Notes: a model not told the origin generated them from the sequence alone. Shown: positions 26,633 through 35,608, counted from the first letter of the stretch. The stretch is DNA of 64,000 nt from Flavobacterium humi (GCF_004745595.1 NZ_SRLH01000001.1:252234-316233); one strand, 5' to 3'. Made by a program: numbers and translations.

Positions 26633-27013
26633 TTAATTTAAGTATTCGTTAATATACGCTTCTGATTCAGTGTGGTATAGGTTTAGAGAATTTTCAACTG
26701 CAGAAATATCTTCATCGGATAAAAGAAGGGCAATATCTTCAGTGGTTACATCGCTTTCATAGGCCAGGTATTCCTGATCAGCCACCACATTTTCAGCAGT
26801 ATCCTGCGCAAAATAAGCCCAGGTCCCAATGGCAATTATAAAAATGGCTGCTGCGCTTGCTATCCAGGCCGGCCTGCGTTGCCACAACGGAATAACTTTC
26901 ATCCTTTGAGGGAGTTGGGCCATCATTTTATCTTCAAACTGCTCAAAATAGTGCTCCGGAACCTTAAATCCCGGGGTTATTTTTGGATCGTTATCTAAAT
27001 CAAATTGTTTCAT
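26633..27013 (-). CDS. Single-pass membrane protein, putative anti-sigma factor
   Basis: The 126-aa protein begins MKQFDLDNDPKITPGFKVPEHYF. It has an N-terminal cytosolic part (1-45), one transmembrane helix (about 50-70: WIASAAAIFIIAIGTWAYFA) and an acidic C-terminal part. It lacks the Zn-binding HXXXCXXC anti-sigma motif. Operon position between an ECF sigma factor and a CpxP-like protein suggests that it holds the sigma factor at the membrane. An in-frame upstream ATG at 27085 lies inside the sigma gene and is rejected in favour of 27013. Confidence 0.75.
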   Translation of the reverse strand: MKQFDLDNDPKITPGFKVPEHYFEQFEDKMMAQLPQRMKVIPLWQRRPAWIASAAAIFIIAIGTWAYFAQDTAENVVADQEYLAYESDVTTEDIALLLSDEDISAVENSLNLYHTESEAYINEYLN

Positions 27014-27044
27014 ATAGTGTTGGACAAAATTAATTGTAAAAGGT

Positions 27045-27587
27045 TTAATCTGTATGTAAAAAGTCCTGAATCTTTTTGACAGCATGGAAATAAGAAGCCT
27101 TCAGCGCTCCGACAGAAGTACCTAAAGCATCGCTTATTTCTTCGTATTTCAATTCTTCAAAATATTTCATTTTAAAGACAAGCTGTTGTTTTTCAGGCAA
27201 AACAGCAATAGCTTTCTGTAATTTCAACTGGATTTCGTTACCGTCAAAATAGACATCGCTTTCCAGCTTGTTGATGGCCTTCTGTTGTACTTCTTCATTG
27301 GAAATCCCTTGTTTTCTGGCTCTTTGCTGCATGAATGAAATCGCTTCATTGGTAGCAATCCGGTACATCCAGGAATACAGTTTGCTTTCGCCTTTAAAAT
27401 TACCCAAATTGGAATAGGTCTTAAGAAACGTATTTTGCAACACATCATCGGTATCATCATGGTTCAGCACCATATTCCGGATGTGGTTGTACAAAGGCTT
27501 CTGGTACAATTGCAACAACTTCCTGAACGCCTCATTTTGAGTTTCAGGGTTTAGAAGTTGTGCAATAAAAGCTTTTTCGTCTTGCAA
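27045..27587 (-). CDS. ECF-family RNA polymerase sigma factor
   Basis: The 180-aa protein contains region 2 (about 20-90, with DDTDDVLQNTFLKTYSNLGNFKGESKLYSWMYRIATNEA) and region 4 (about 120-178, with LPEKQQLVFKMKYFEELKYEEISDALGTSVGALKASYFHAVKKI), joined by a short linker as in ECF sigma factors. The start is TTG at 27587; no in-frame ATG precedes region 2. It is the first gene of a three-gene operon with a membrane protein and a CpxP-like protein. The 5' neighbour on the other side is the 43-bp repeat array. Confidence 0.92.
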   Translation of the reverse strand: MQDEKAFIAQLLNPETQNEAFRKLLQLYQKPLYNHIRNMVLNHDDTDDVLQNTFLKTYSNLGNFKGESKLYSWMYRIATNEAISFMQQRARKQGISNEEVQQKAINKLESDVYFDGNEIQLKLQKAIAVLPEKQQLVFKMKYFEELKYEEISDALGTSVGALKASYFHAVKKIQDFLHTD

Positions 27588-28079
27588 AAGGAAATGATTT
27601 TTAAGATAAGACTAAAGATATTGAAAAAGGTTTAATAATACTTTGCTTTTTGTATCAGGGACATAAGGTGTGGTCAACCACGTCCCATAACGTGGTAAAC
27701 GGGGTTCGGAACGTCAAACACCACGTCCCATAACGTGGTCAATGACGTCTGGAACGTCAAAAATGACGTCTTATAACGTGGTAAACGGGGTTCGGAACGT
27801 CAAACACCATGTCCCATAAGGTGGTCAATGACGTCTGTAACGTCAAAAATGACGTCTTATAACGTGGTAAACGGGGTCCGGAACGTCAAACACCACGTCC
27901 TGTAACGTGGTCAATGACGTCCGGAACGTCAAATACCAGACTCTCGGGACACAGGTAATCAGGTAATTAGGAATTCCGGAAAGAAATGGATGGTTTTAGT
28001 GTATGGTATTTTGATAATTCCAATCGAATATTAAAAATCTTAGTAACTTAGCCCCTTTGCAACCCAAATTTTTTTAAGG
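27588..28079. other. 492-bp intergenic region between divergent genes
   Basis: Apart from the 43-bp array at 27678-27935, the left flank (27588-27677) is AT-rich and should hold the sigma-operon promoter, though I find no clear TAnnTTTG box. The right flank (27936-28079) precedes the HAD gene and is AT-rich with no convincing box or hairpin. Confidence 0.6.
27678..27935. repeat. Six tandem 43-bp repeats made of small palindromes
   Basis: Units start at 27678, 27721, 27764, 27807, 27850 and 27893, exactly 43 bp apart. Odd and even units differ regularly (AAACGGGG against CAATGACG in the middle), so the true period is 86 bp. The first unit opens with CCACGT-CCCATA-ACGTGG, a 6-bp-arm inverted repeat. 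The second halves contain GACGT-CTGGA-ACGTC or GTTC-G-GAAC. ACGT recurs two or three times in most units. The array lies in the shared upstream region of the divergent sigma operon and HAD gene. Confidence 0.92.
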
Positions 28080-28739
28080 ATGATTAAAACGGTAATTTTC
28101 GATATGGATGGTGTCATTGTAGATACGGAACCTGTTCATCATTATGCTTATCACCAGCATTTTAAGGAATTGAATATAGCTGTTTCGGATGAAATGTATG
28201 CGACGTTTACCGGAAATTCGACCCGGAATGTTTTCCAGAAACTCAAAGAGCATTTCAATCTTAAGGAAGATGTGGAAGATTTGATCCTGCGCAAACGCCA
28301 CCTGTTTAATGAAGCGTTTGATACCAAGCCTGACCTGGAATTAATCGATGGTGTCCTGGAGTTAATAAGAGATTTACATGCCAACGGAATACAATTGATT
28401 TTGGCTTCTTCAGCATCTAAAAGTACTATAAACAGGGTTTTTAACCGTTTTGACCTAAACCAATACTTCACCCATAAAGTGAGTGGGGAAGACTTTCCGA
28501 AATCTAAACCGCATCCGGCGATTTTCCTGCATGCTGCTTCTTTATCGGTTGCTCCCAAGGAGGAATGTATCGTCATCGAAGACAGTACCAACGGGATTGC
28601 TGCGGCAAAAGCAGCGGGTATTTTTTGTGTCGGGTACCACAGCGAGAATTCAAAAGACCAGAATTTATCGCAAGCAGACCATGTCATCCATGATTTCAAT
28701 GCGTTGGAATTTTCCGTTTTGCAGCGTTTGGACGTATAA
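28080..28739 (+). CDS. HAD-superfamily phosphatase/phosphomutase (beta-PGM-like)
   Basis: The 219-aa cytosolic HAD hydrolase has motif I DMDGVIVDTEP (8-18, nucleophile D8), motif II around ASSASKS, motif III Lys in KSKPHP, and motif IV IVIEDSTNGIAAAKAAG. The cap is helical (subclass I). DGVIVDTEP plus EDSTNGI is typical of beta-phosphoglucomutase/2-deoxyglucose-6-phosphatase-like members. The substrate is not assignable. Its stop codon directly abuts the stop of the convergent photolyase gene with no gap. Confidence 0.9.
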   Translation: MIKTVIFDMDGVIVDTEPVHHYAYHQHFKELNIAVSDEMYATFTGNSTRNVFQKLKEHFNLKEDVEDLILRKRHLFNEAFDTKPDLELIDGVLELIRDLHANGIQLILASSASKSTINRVFNRFDLNQYFTHKVSGEDFPKSKPHPAIFLHAASLSVAPKEECIVIEDSTNGIAAAKAAGIFCVGYHSENSKDQNLSQADHVIHDFNALEFSVLQRLDV

Positions 28740-30029
28740 TTAGTCCAGGGCTTTTTTATACACTTTCAGGCATTTTTCCCGGGCTTCTTTATGATCTACG
28801 ATAGGTTTCGGATAATCAGGAGTTTCCAGTTCCGGGATCCACTTTTTGATATAAATAAGGTCTTTGTCAAATTTTCTGATTTGCTCCGTAGGATTGAAAA
28901 TCCTGAAATAAGGAGCGGCATCCACACCCGAACCGGCCGCCCATTGCCAATTCCCGATATTGCTGGCCTGTTCGTAATCCAACAGCCGGGTTGCAAAATA
29001 GGTTTCGCCCCAGCGCCAGTCAATCAGTAAATGTTTGCAGAGAAATCCTGCTGTAATCATCCTGACGCGGTTGTGCATATGCCCGGTTGCATTCAATTCC
29101 CGCATTCCGGCATCTACAAAAGGATAACCAGTTTTCCCTTCGCACCATTTTTGAAAGAAATCTTCATTATTTTCCCATGCAACAGCATCGTATTTTTCTT
29201 TGAAACTTTTTGTGGCAGTATGTGGAAAATGCCATAAAATCTGGGCAAAAAATTCCCGCCAGATTAATTCTTTAAGAAAAGTCGTGTGGCTGCTTCCTGC
29301 TGCTTTCGCGATGATTTTCCGTATGGAAACGGCTCCAAAACGTAAATGGGCACTCAGCATCGATGTTCCAGAAAGTGCAGGATAATCCCGGGTATTTTGG
29401 TAATCGTCGATTAGTTTTTCGGTAATGTCATAGGGACTTACTTTAATGGTAGAAGATTTAAAACCAATGGATTCCAGGCTTAAAAAAGGGTAATCGTGAA
29501 GTGCTGTTTTCTCCAATTTACCTTCAGAAGGGTAGTGCAGGATTTTTATTTTACGGAAGTTTTCCATCCATTTATGGGCATACGGAGTAAAAACCACATA
29601 GGGTTTGCCATCTTCTTTGACAATGTCGTTTTTCTCAAAAATCACCTGGTCCTTACTGGTTTTAAACTGGATGCCATGAGTTGTAAAAAGCTGGTTCAGT
29701 TCCAGGTCCCTTTTCCGCGCATACGGTTCGTAATCATGGTTGGTGTATACGGTCCCGATTTTGTTTTCGGCAATAAGCTTTTGGAAAATTTTTAACGGTT
29801 TCCCTTTAAAAACAGCCAATGATTTCCCTTTTTGATGCAATTGATCCTGTATCTTGGAAAGCAATCCGTGGATAAAAGCAACCCTGGCATCGTCTTTGGG
29901 CAATTGGGAAAGAATGGTTTCATCGAAAATAAAAACCGGCAGGACCATAGGGTCATCCTGCAAGGCATGCAGTAAACCGGCATTGTCATCCAGTCGTAAA
30001 TCGCGTCGGAACCAAAAGATATTCATCAT
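28740..30029 (-). CDS. phrB: Deoxyribodipyrimidine photolyase (CPD class I / cryptochrome family)
   Basis: The 429-aa flavoprotein would repair UV pyrimidine dimers using light. An N-terminal Rossmann-like antenna domain (1-130, FWFRRDLRLDDNAGLLHAL) is followed by the helical FAD domain with WREFFAQILW, the MRELNATGHMHNRVRMI FAD/substrate block, DWRWGETYFA and AGSGVDAAPYFRIFNP. All are hallmarks of class I photolyases. Start: tandem ATGs at 30029 and 30026; either is possible. Stop-to-stop contact with the HAD gene means transcripts converge without an intergenic terminator. Confidence 0.95.
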   Translation of the reverse strand: MMNIFWFRRDLRLDDNAGLLHALQDDPMVLPVFIFDETILSQLPKDDARVAFIHGLLSKIQDQLHQKGKSLAVFKGKPLKIFQKLIAENKIGTVYTNHDYEPYARKRDLELNQLFTTHGIQFKTSKDQVIFEKNDIVKEDGKPYVVFTPYAHKWMENFRKIKILHYPSEGKLEKTALHDYPFLSLESIGFKSSTIKVSPYDITEKLIDDYQNTRDYPALSGTSMLSAHLRFGAVSIRKIIAKAAGSSHTTFLKELIWREFFAQILWHFPHTATKSFKEKYDAVAWENNEDFFQKWCEGKTGYPFVDAGMRELNATGHMHNRVRMITAGFLCKHLLIDWRWGETYFATRLLDYEQASNIGNWQWAAGSGVDAAPYFRIFNPTEQIRKFDKDLIYIKKWIPELETPDYPKPIVDHKEAREKCLKVYKKALD

Positions 30030-30168
30030 TTATAGTGTGGAAAATGTAAAAATATAAACTTTGGCTTTAGGTTTAGGATAATGGTTGCTATTTTTTTAAG
30101 GAATAAGGCCTGTATTCTTGGCTCTTGTTTCTTTCCGCTAATTTTTGGTTTTATACTTTTCTTAACAA

Positions 30169-30196
30169 TTGATATCGGTTTGAAATTTTATCTTTG
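30169..30196 (+). promoter_or_regulatory. Promoter of the DUF2911 gene
   Basis: TTG at 30169-30171, 17-bp spacer, TATCTTTG at 30189-30196: a full match to the Bacteroidota TTG/TAnnTTTG consensus, 21 nt upstream of the ATG at 30218. Confidence 0.75.
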
Positions 30197-30217
30197 GGAA
30201 AACAAATTTATATCAAA

Positions 30218-31063
30218 ATGGGAAAATTTATAGTTGCATTAGCCCTTCTGGCTGCATCTTTTACAATTGAAGCACAAGTTAAAATTCCACAGGCAAGCCC
30301 GAAAGCAACAGTGATTCAGACTGTTGGGCTTACTGACGTAGAAATTGATTACCACAGGCCAAGTGCCAAAGGAAGAGTTGTTTTTGGTGATTTGGTCCCT
30401 TTTGGAAAAATATGGAGGACCGGTGCCAATGAAAATACAATTATTTCGTTCAGTGATGATGTGGTTATTAATGGAACGGTACTGAAAAAAGGAAAATATT
30501 CACTCTATACCATGCCCAAAGCGGACAGCTGGGATGTGATTTTTTATGCTACGACCGATAATTGGGGTAATCCGGAAACCTGGGATGATGCCAAAGTTGT
30601 TTTGAAAGTGAATGCCAAAACAGAAATCCTAAACAGAAATGTGGAGACTTTTGAGATCGGGATCAACAATACGGATAACAATTCGGCAACGTTGGAATTT
30701 TCGTGGGAAAAAACCATGGTTGCAGTAAAATTTGAAGTTCCGACACAAAAAACAGCATTGGCCAGCATCGATAAAACATTGGCCGGTCCTGCCGCCGGTG
30801 ATTATTATGCCGCTGCACAATATTATTTCCAGTCTAACGGTGATTTGAATAAAGCGTTGACCTATGTAAACAAGGCCTATGACATGAACGATAAAAAACC
30901 GTATTGGTATACTCGTTTAAAATCTCAGATCCAGGCAAAATTAGGCGATAAAAAAGGTGCTGTGGAAACTGCCAAAATATCCTTGGCTGCCGCACAGGCC
31001 GCTAAAAATGACGATTATGTGAAAATGAACCAGGACAGCATCGCAGAATGGACTAAGAAATAA
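30218..31063 (+). CDS. Secreted DUF2911 protein
   Basis: The 281-aa protein has a signal peptide (1-19, ending IEAQ), then the DUF2911 domain (about 20-185) with the signature YHRPSAKGRVVFGDLVPFGKIWRTGANE, and a helical TPR-like tail (about 190-281). It is probably periplasmic or outer-membrane associated. DUF2911 has no established function. The frame continues upstream to a TTG at 30194, but that codon is part of the promoter's TATCTTTG box, so the ATG at 30218 is the start. Confidence 0.9.
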   Translation: MGKFIVALALLAASFTIEAQVKIPQASPKATVIQTVGLTDVEIDYHRPSAKGRVVFGDLVPFGKIWRTGANENTIISFSDDVVINGTVLKKGKYSLYTMPKADSWDVIFYATTDNWGNPETWDDAKVVLKVNAKTEILNRNVETFEIGINNTDNNSATLEFSWEKTMVAVKFEVPTQKTALASIDKTLAGPAAGDYYAAAQYYFQSNGDLNKALTYVNKAYDMNDKKPYWYTRLKSQIQAKLGDKKGAVETAKISLAAAQAAKNDDYVKMNQDSIAEWTKK

Positions 31064-31085
31064 AAAAAACATATATTTTAAAATG

Positions 31086-31119
31086 AAAAACGTACTCCTT
31101 AAAAGAGTACGTTTTTTTT
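31086..31119. terminator. Bidirectional terminator between DUF2911 gene and recG
   Basis: AAAAACGTACTC pairs with GAGTACGTTTTT around a short loop, with A- and T-tracts on either side. The recG stop codon lies at its right edge. Confidence 0.85.
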
Positions 31120-33223
31120 AGCTGATATAATTCCAAATGTTCTTTTTCTTGGATAATTCGATGAAAACCCTTCTTAAAGTTTGATGTTCGGGTTTTTCCA
31201 TCGAAGCATCTTCCTTGAGGAGTTTCAGGGCATGGTGCCTGGCCAGCAGCAGGATTTCCTTATCCTTGACCAAATCGGCAATCTGAAGGTTCAGGACGCC
31301 GCTTTGCTGTTTGCCCATGATATCGCCCGGCCCGCGGAGTTTTAAATCGACTTCGGCAATTTCGAAACCGTCATTGGTCCTCACCATTGTTTCCATCCGG
31401 GTTTTGGAATCATGACTGAGTTTTTGCCCGGTCATCAGGATACAATAACTCTGTTCCGCGCCACGGCCCACACGTCCTCGCAGCTGGTGTAATTGCGATA
31501 GGCCGAAACGTTCTGCACTTTCAATAATCATCACACTGGCATTGGGTACGTTGACGCCCACTTCGATTACAGTCGTAGCCACCATAATATTGGTTTTCCC
31601 TTCCGAAAAACGTTTCATTTCAGCATCTTTTTCGGCGGCTTTCATTTTTCCGTGAACGATAGAGACGGCGTATTGTGGCAAAGGAAAATCACGGGAAATG
31701 CCTTCGTAACCATCCATAAGATCTTTATAATCCATTTTTTCAGATTCCTGGATTAGTGGATAAACAATATAAATCTGACGCCCTTTAGCGATTTCATCCT
31801 TTAAAAACCTCCAGACTTTCAATCGGTTACTGTCATAACGATGGACTGTTTGTATGGGTTTCCGGCCGGGAGGCAATTCGTCGATTATCGAAATATCCAA
31901 ATCTCCATAGAGGCTCATGGCCAATGTCCTGGGTATCGGCGTTGCTGTCATGACCAAAATATGGGGCGGGATGTCATTCTTTTTCCAGAGCTTGCTTCGT
32001 TGTTCCACGCCAAAACGGTGCTGTTCATCAATAATGGCAAAGCCTAAATTCTTGAACTGTACCTTATCTTCCAGCAAAGCATGTGTACCGATTAAAATAT
32101 CCAGGCTTCCGTTCTCAAGTTCCTCATGGATGATGTTCCGTTCCTTAGTTTTTGTAGAGCCGGTGAGCAGTTTGATATTCAGATTAAGGGGTTTGGCCAA
32201 TTCAGTAATGCCGTAAAAGTGCTGGTTTGCCAATATTTCCGTGGGTGCCATCAGGCAGGACTGAAACCCGTTATCCAATGCCAGGAGCATGCTCATCAGG
32301 GCCACAATGGTTTTCCCAGAACCCACGTCACCTTGCAGGAGCCGGTTCATTTGTGCATTGCTGCCTAAATCGTTCCGGATTTCCCGAAGGACTTTTTTTT
32401 GCGCACCTGTCAAATCAAAAGGCAAGTGATGGTTGTAGAATTCCGTAAAATTTACGCCTACTTTATCAAAAGGATGTCCTTTTATTTTATGTTTTCGAAT
32501 TAAATTCTTGGTAATCAGTTGCAATTGGATAAAAAACAGTTCTTCAAATTTCAGCCGGAATTGGGCTTTTAGCAAAAGTTCCTGGCTTTTTGGAAAATGA
32601 ATGTTAAATAACGCGGCATTTTTAGGAATCAATTTCAATTCTTCCAAAATATAACCGGGCAACGTTTCGGTAAATAATGCTTGTGTTTCGGTAAATAACT
32701 GCATCATCATTTTATTGACGGCTTTATTGGTAATGCCTCGCTGCACTAATTTTTCAGTCGACGGATACACCGGCTGCATGGCTGAACGCAGGTTTTGTTC
32801 ATGTTCGGTTAGCAATTCCATTTCCGGATGCGCCATGCTGAACATAGTATTGAAGGAGTTCGTTTTCCCGAAAACCACATAAGGGATATTGAGTTTTACA
32901 CTTTCCCGGATCCATTTCTGGCCTTGGAACCAAACCAGTTCCATTTGGCCTGTATCATCTGTAAACGTAGCTACCAAGCGGCTTTTCCCTTTGGCAAACT
33001 CAACTGTTTTCAGATGGATGATTTTCCCCACTACCTGGACTTCTGCCGTAGTGTCCTGCAATTCATTGATTTTATAATAGCGGGTCCTGTCAATATAACG
33101 GTTCGGATATAAATTGATCAAATCCCCGTATTTGAAAATCCCCATTTCCTTGCGCAGCAAATCCCCACGTTGCGGGCCAACGCCTTTAAGGTATTCAATA
33201 GGAGTTTCCAGGAGGTTATTCAT
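31118..33223 (-). CDS. recG: ATP-dependent DNA helicase RecG
   Basis: RecG remodels stalled replication forks and branch-migrates Holliday junctions. The 701-aa protein begins MNNLLETPIEYLKGVGPQRG, the normal RecG opening. It has an N-terminal wedge/OB domain (about 60-200), then two helicase lobes: Walker A GDVGSGKT, DEQHRFG box, TATPIPRT, and QLRGRVGRG (motif VI), with the C-terminal TRG-like tail. The frame is open 39 codons further upstream to 33340, but that stretch has no similarity to RecG and 33223 is the likely start. Confidence 0.96.
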   Translation of the reverse strand: MNNLLETPIEYLKGVGPQRGDLLRKEMGIFKYGDLINLYPNRYIDRTRYYKINELQDTTAEVQVVGKIIHLKTVEFAKGKSRLVATFTDDTGQMELVWFQGQKWIRESVKLNIPYVVFGKTNSFNTMFSMAHPEMELLTEHEQNLRSAMQPVYPSTEKLVQRGITNKAVNKMMMQLFTETQALFTETLPGYILEELKLIPKNAALFNIHFPKSQELLLKAQFRLKFEELFFIQLQLITKNLIRKHKIKGHPFDKVGVNFTEFYNHHLPFDLTGAQKKVLREIRNDLGSNAQMNRLLQGDVGSGKTIVALMSMLLALDNGFQSCLMAPTEILANQHFYGITELAKPLNLNIKLLTGSTKTKERNIIHEELENGSLDILIGTHALLEDKVQFKNLGFAIIDEQHRFGVEQRSKLWKKNDIPPHILVMTATPIPRTLAMSLYGDLDISIIDELPPGRKPIQTVHRYDSNRLKVWRFLKDEIAKGRQIYIVYPLIQESEKMDYKDLMDGYEGISRDFPLPQYAVSIVHGKMKAAEKDAEMKRFSEGKTNIMVATTVIEVGVNVPNASVMIIESAERFGLSQLHQLRGRVGRGAEQSYCILMTGQKLSHDSKTRMETMVRTNDGFEIAEVDLKLRGPGDIMGKQQSGVLNLQIADLVKDKEILLLARHHALKLLKEDASMEKPEHQTLRRVFIELSKKKNIWNYIS

Positions 33224-33369
33224 GGTTGTGAAATCAGGGTCTTTTGATTTGAGAAGTAGCGAAGATAAACTTTTATAAAAAAAATTAAAAATTAAGGCAG
33301 AAATATCTCCTGTTTTTCCAGAAGAAAAAAGTATAAACAACTAATATATGAAAATAAAAATTAAAAAAC

Positions 33370-33385
33370 ACGTATAAATACCTGT
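33370..33385. promoter_or_regulatory. Copy of the 16-bp motif upstream of the tyrosinase operon
   Basis: ACGTATAAATACCTGT, identical to 3992-4007, lies 73-88 bp upstream of the ATG at 33458. The intergenic region 33224-33457 is otherwise very AT-rich, without a clear TAnnTTTG box. Confidence 0.35.
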
Positions 33386-33457
33386 AAGTATTTTCTTAAT
33401 TATTTTTAATTTTAGGTAAGAAAAGCAGTTTGGAAAATACATTAAAAAAACAGCCCT

Positions 33458-33910
33458 ATGAAAAATTCAAATACGAATGCTGCCTGTCATTGCAAATCAA
33501 ATGCCTGCCCGAACCAGGAACGGAAAACGCCAAAAGGGATAAAAAAGATATTAGGTTCGGTACCGTCTGTAGTATTGAGCATCCTGGTGGCGGTTTTCCC
33601 GAAATGCCCTCTTTGCTGGGCGGTTTATATGAGTATGTTGGGAAGTTTCGGCTTGGCCAAAATACCTTTTATGGGGTGGCTTTTGCCGGTTTTTATAGGC
33701 TTTTTAGGTCTCCATTTATGGTTGCTTTGGAGAAGGACCGGCGAAAAAGGATATGGCCCTTTTGTAGTGAGCCTTATTGGTTTTTCGATATTGCTTTCCG
33801 CTAAATTGGCCCGTTTGGACCTGGAATGGATATCTGCTTCAGGAATGCTTTTTATAGCTGTAGGTTCCTTCTGGAATAGTTTTTCAGCCCCTAAATTACA
33901 TATCGTTTAA
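33458..33910 (+). CDS. Four-helix membrane protein with Cys motifs, upstream of tyrosinase
   Basis: The 150-aa protein has a Cys-rich N-terminus (AACHCKSNACPNQ, residues 8-20), then four predicted transmembrane helices (about 35-60, 66-88, 100-118, 128-145). FPKCPLCWAVY places a CPLC pair in the first helix. The pattern recalls small MerC-like metal-transport proteins, but I cannot assign the family firmly. It lies 25 bp before the tyrosinase gene in the same direction, so the two probably form an operon. A role in copper supply to the tyrosinase is attractive inference. Confidence 0.75.
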   Translation: MKNSNTNAACHCKSNACPNQERKTPKGIKKILGSVPSVVLSILVAVFPKCPLCWAVYMSMLGSFGLAKIPFMGWLLPVFIGFLGLHLWLLWRRTGEKGYGPFVVSLIGFSILLSAKLARLDLEWISASGMLFIAVGSFWNSFSAPKLHIV

Positions 33911-33935
33911 AAATCAAAAACCAAAACATATTTTT

Positions 33936-35546
33936 ATGACAACACCAAAACAAATCAGAGTACGGAGGTCATTGCATGATGTCCAAAAGGATTACGGAAA
34001 CGGCAATACCAAAGAATTGGAAAATTTAATGAGAGCCTGGAAAGGAATCAAGGAACTTCCGGCAGATGACCCGAATTCCTTTTTTATGATTGGCGGTTTC
34101 CATGGCGAACCATTCAGGGGAGCAGGCTGGGGGAACGGCTCTTACTGGGGCGGGTATTGCAATCACGGGAATGTATTATTTCCTACTTGGCACAGGGCTT
34201 ACCTGATGCGGTTGGAAGAAGCCCTTCAAAGTATTGCCGGATGTGAGGATGTGATGTTGCCTTTTTGGGATGAAACCAATGAAGAATCCCTTGCCAAAGG
34301 AATTCCGTGGGCATTGACCAATGAAAAATTCACTTTGGACGGCGTGGAGATTGATAACCCGCTGCGTTCTTTCATCTTCCCTAAAAATATTGTGGATAAT
34401 GTCAATCAGGATCCTGTAGATTATTCAAAACCAAAAGGATATGAAACGGTTCGTTATCCGTTATCGGGATTGATGGGGCCAAATGACATCAAGAAAACCA
34501 CCGTTCACAATGCCCGTTTCCCGGATTATACCAAGAATGTCGAAATACTGAACAACAATGTTATCAACTGGCTTAATTCCTATATTATTGTAAAGCGCAA
34601 AAAAATCCCGACAAATGTGCATCAAAAATACATTGACAGCTTAAACGCACCAAATTTTACGGTTTTTTCCAATACGACTTCTTCTGCAGAATGGAATGAC
34701 AACCTGGAAGACGGAAAAAGCCCTGTCGTTCCTTTGGAATCCCCGCACAACAGTATCCATTTGGCCGTAGGCGGATGTGATATTCCTACCTATGACCGTT
34801 CTCCTATACGTGGTGCCAATGGTGATATGGGAGAAAATGACACGGCCGGTTTGGACCCGATTTTCTATTTCCATCATTGCAATGTTGACCGGGTTTTTTG
34901 GTTATGGCAAAAAAAATACGGCAAAACAGACCAGCTTGAAATCATTGCCGAATATCCGGGTACCAATACAGTGGACAGCCAAGGGCCAACTCCGGGTGTT
35001 GCTCCTAATTCCTGGCTCACACTGGAAAGCCCGCTGACTCCTTTTAAATTAAAGGAGCGTGATATGGAACGCATGTATACTTCTTTGGATTGCATCAATA
35101 TAGAAACCCAGTTGGGATATACGTACGGAGCAGGTTCCCTGGACGAATATGCGGTACCAAACCTATCGGCTAAAAACCAGGAAGAAAACACAGATGCCAA
35201 AGTGCTAAAAGTATCAAAAATTAATCGTGGAGGCATTAACGGTTCGTTTATGATCAATGCTTTTGCCATGATTGACGGCAAAAAAGAACTTATAGGCACG
35301 GAAGCTGTTTTAAGCCGATGGAGTGTTCAGACCTGTTCAAATTGCCAGACGCATATTGAAGTTAAAGCTTTCTTTGAATTGCCGGAAACCGGAGATAAAT
35401 TAATGAAAGGCGTGCAAAGCCAGACCGATCCTGAAATTATTGTCGAAGTCAGTGACCATGAAGACCTGCTTATGACAAATGAGTCTGTAAAAATGCTCAA
35501 AGGCACCACACAGACCGCTCCGACTTTTAGAGTAGAAATAGTATAA
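33936..35546 (+). CDS. Tyrosinase / polyphenol oxidase family protein
   Basis: This type-3 dicopper enzyme oxidises phenols to quinones. The CuA ligands are H56, H77 and H86 (spacing 21 and 9, as in catechol oxidases), with Cys75 two residues before H77, which matches the Cys-X-His thioether of fungal tyrosinases. CuB is H271 and H275 in SPHNSIH, and H313/H314 in YFHHCNVDRVFW. A C-terminal beta domain (about 400-536) with a CSNC pair may shield the site. At 536 aa with no signal peptide it appears cytosolic. It follows the Cys-motif membrane protein and ends at a strong terminator. Its substrate may be tyrosine for melanin or protein tyrosines. Confidence 0.93.
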   Translation: MTTPKQIRVRRSLHDVQKDYGNGNTKELENLMRAWKGIKELPADDPNSFFMIGGFHGEPFRGAGWGNGSYWGGYCNHGNVLFPTWHRAYLMRLEEALQSIAGCEDVMLPFWDETNEESLAKGIPWALTNEKFTLDGVEIDNPLRSFIFPKNIVDNVNQDPVDYSKPKGYETVRYPLSGLMGPNDIKKTTVHNARFPDYTKNVEILNNNVINWLNSYIIVKRKKIPTNVHQKYIDSLNAPNFTVFSNTTSSAEWNDNLEDGKSPVVPLESPHNSIHLAVGGCDIPTYDRSPIRGANGDMGENDTAGLDPIFYFHHCNVDRVFWLWQKKYGKTDQLEIIAEYPGTNTVDSQGPTPGVAPNSWLTLESPLTPFKLKERDMERMYTSLDCINIETQLGYTYGAGSLDEYAVPNLSAKNQEENTDAKVLKVSKINRGGINGSFMINAFAMIDGKKELIGTEAVLSRWSVQTCSNCQTHIEVKAFFELPETGDKLMKGVQSQTDPEIIVEVSDHEDLLMTNESVKMLKGTTQTAPTFRVEIV

Positions 35547-35571
35547 CCAAAGTATTTATAATTCGTCCCGG

Positions 35572-35608
35572 AAGAGATGGTAAGGAAACTTGCCGTCTCT
35601 TTTTTTAA
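35572..35608 (+). terminator. Terminator of the tyrosinase operon
   Basis: AAGAGATGGTAAG and CTTGCCGTCTCTT form a long stem with two G-T pairs and a GAAA tetraloop, followed by a T-tract that also covers the stop of the convergent gene. Confidence 0.85.

Noticed and set aside
27678..27935. CRISPR array
   Set aside because: Units are head-to-tail copies without unique spacers and no cas genes are nearby.
33224..33340. 39-codon N-terminal extension of RecG
   Set aside because: It lies before the canonical MNNLLETPIEYLKGVGPQRG start and is AT-rich intergenic-type sequence.
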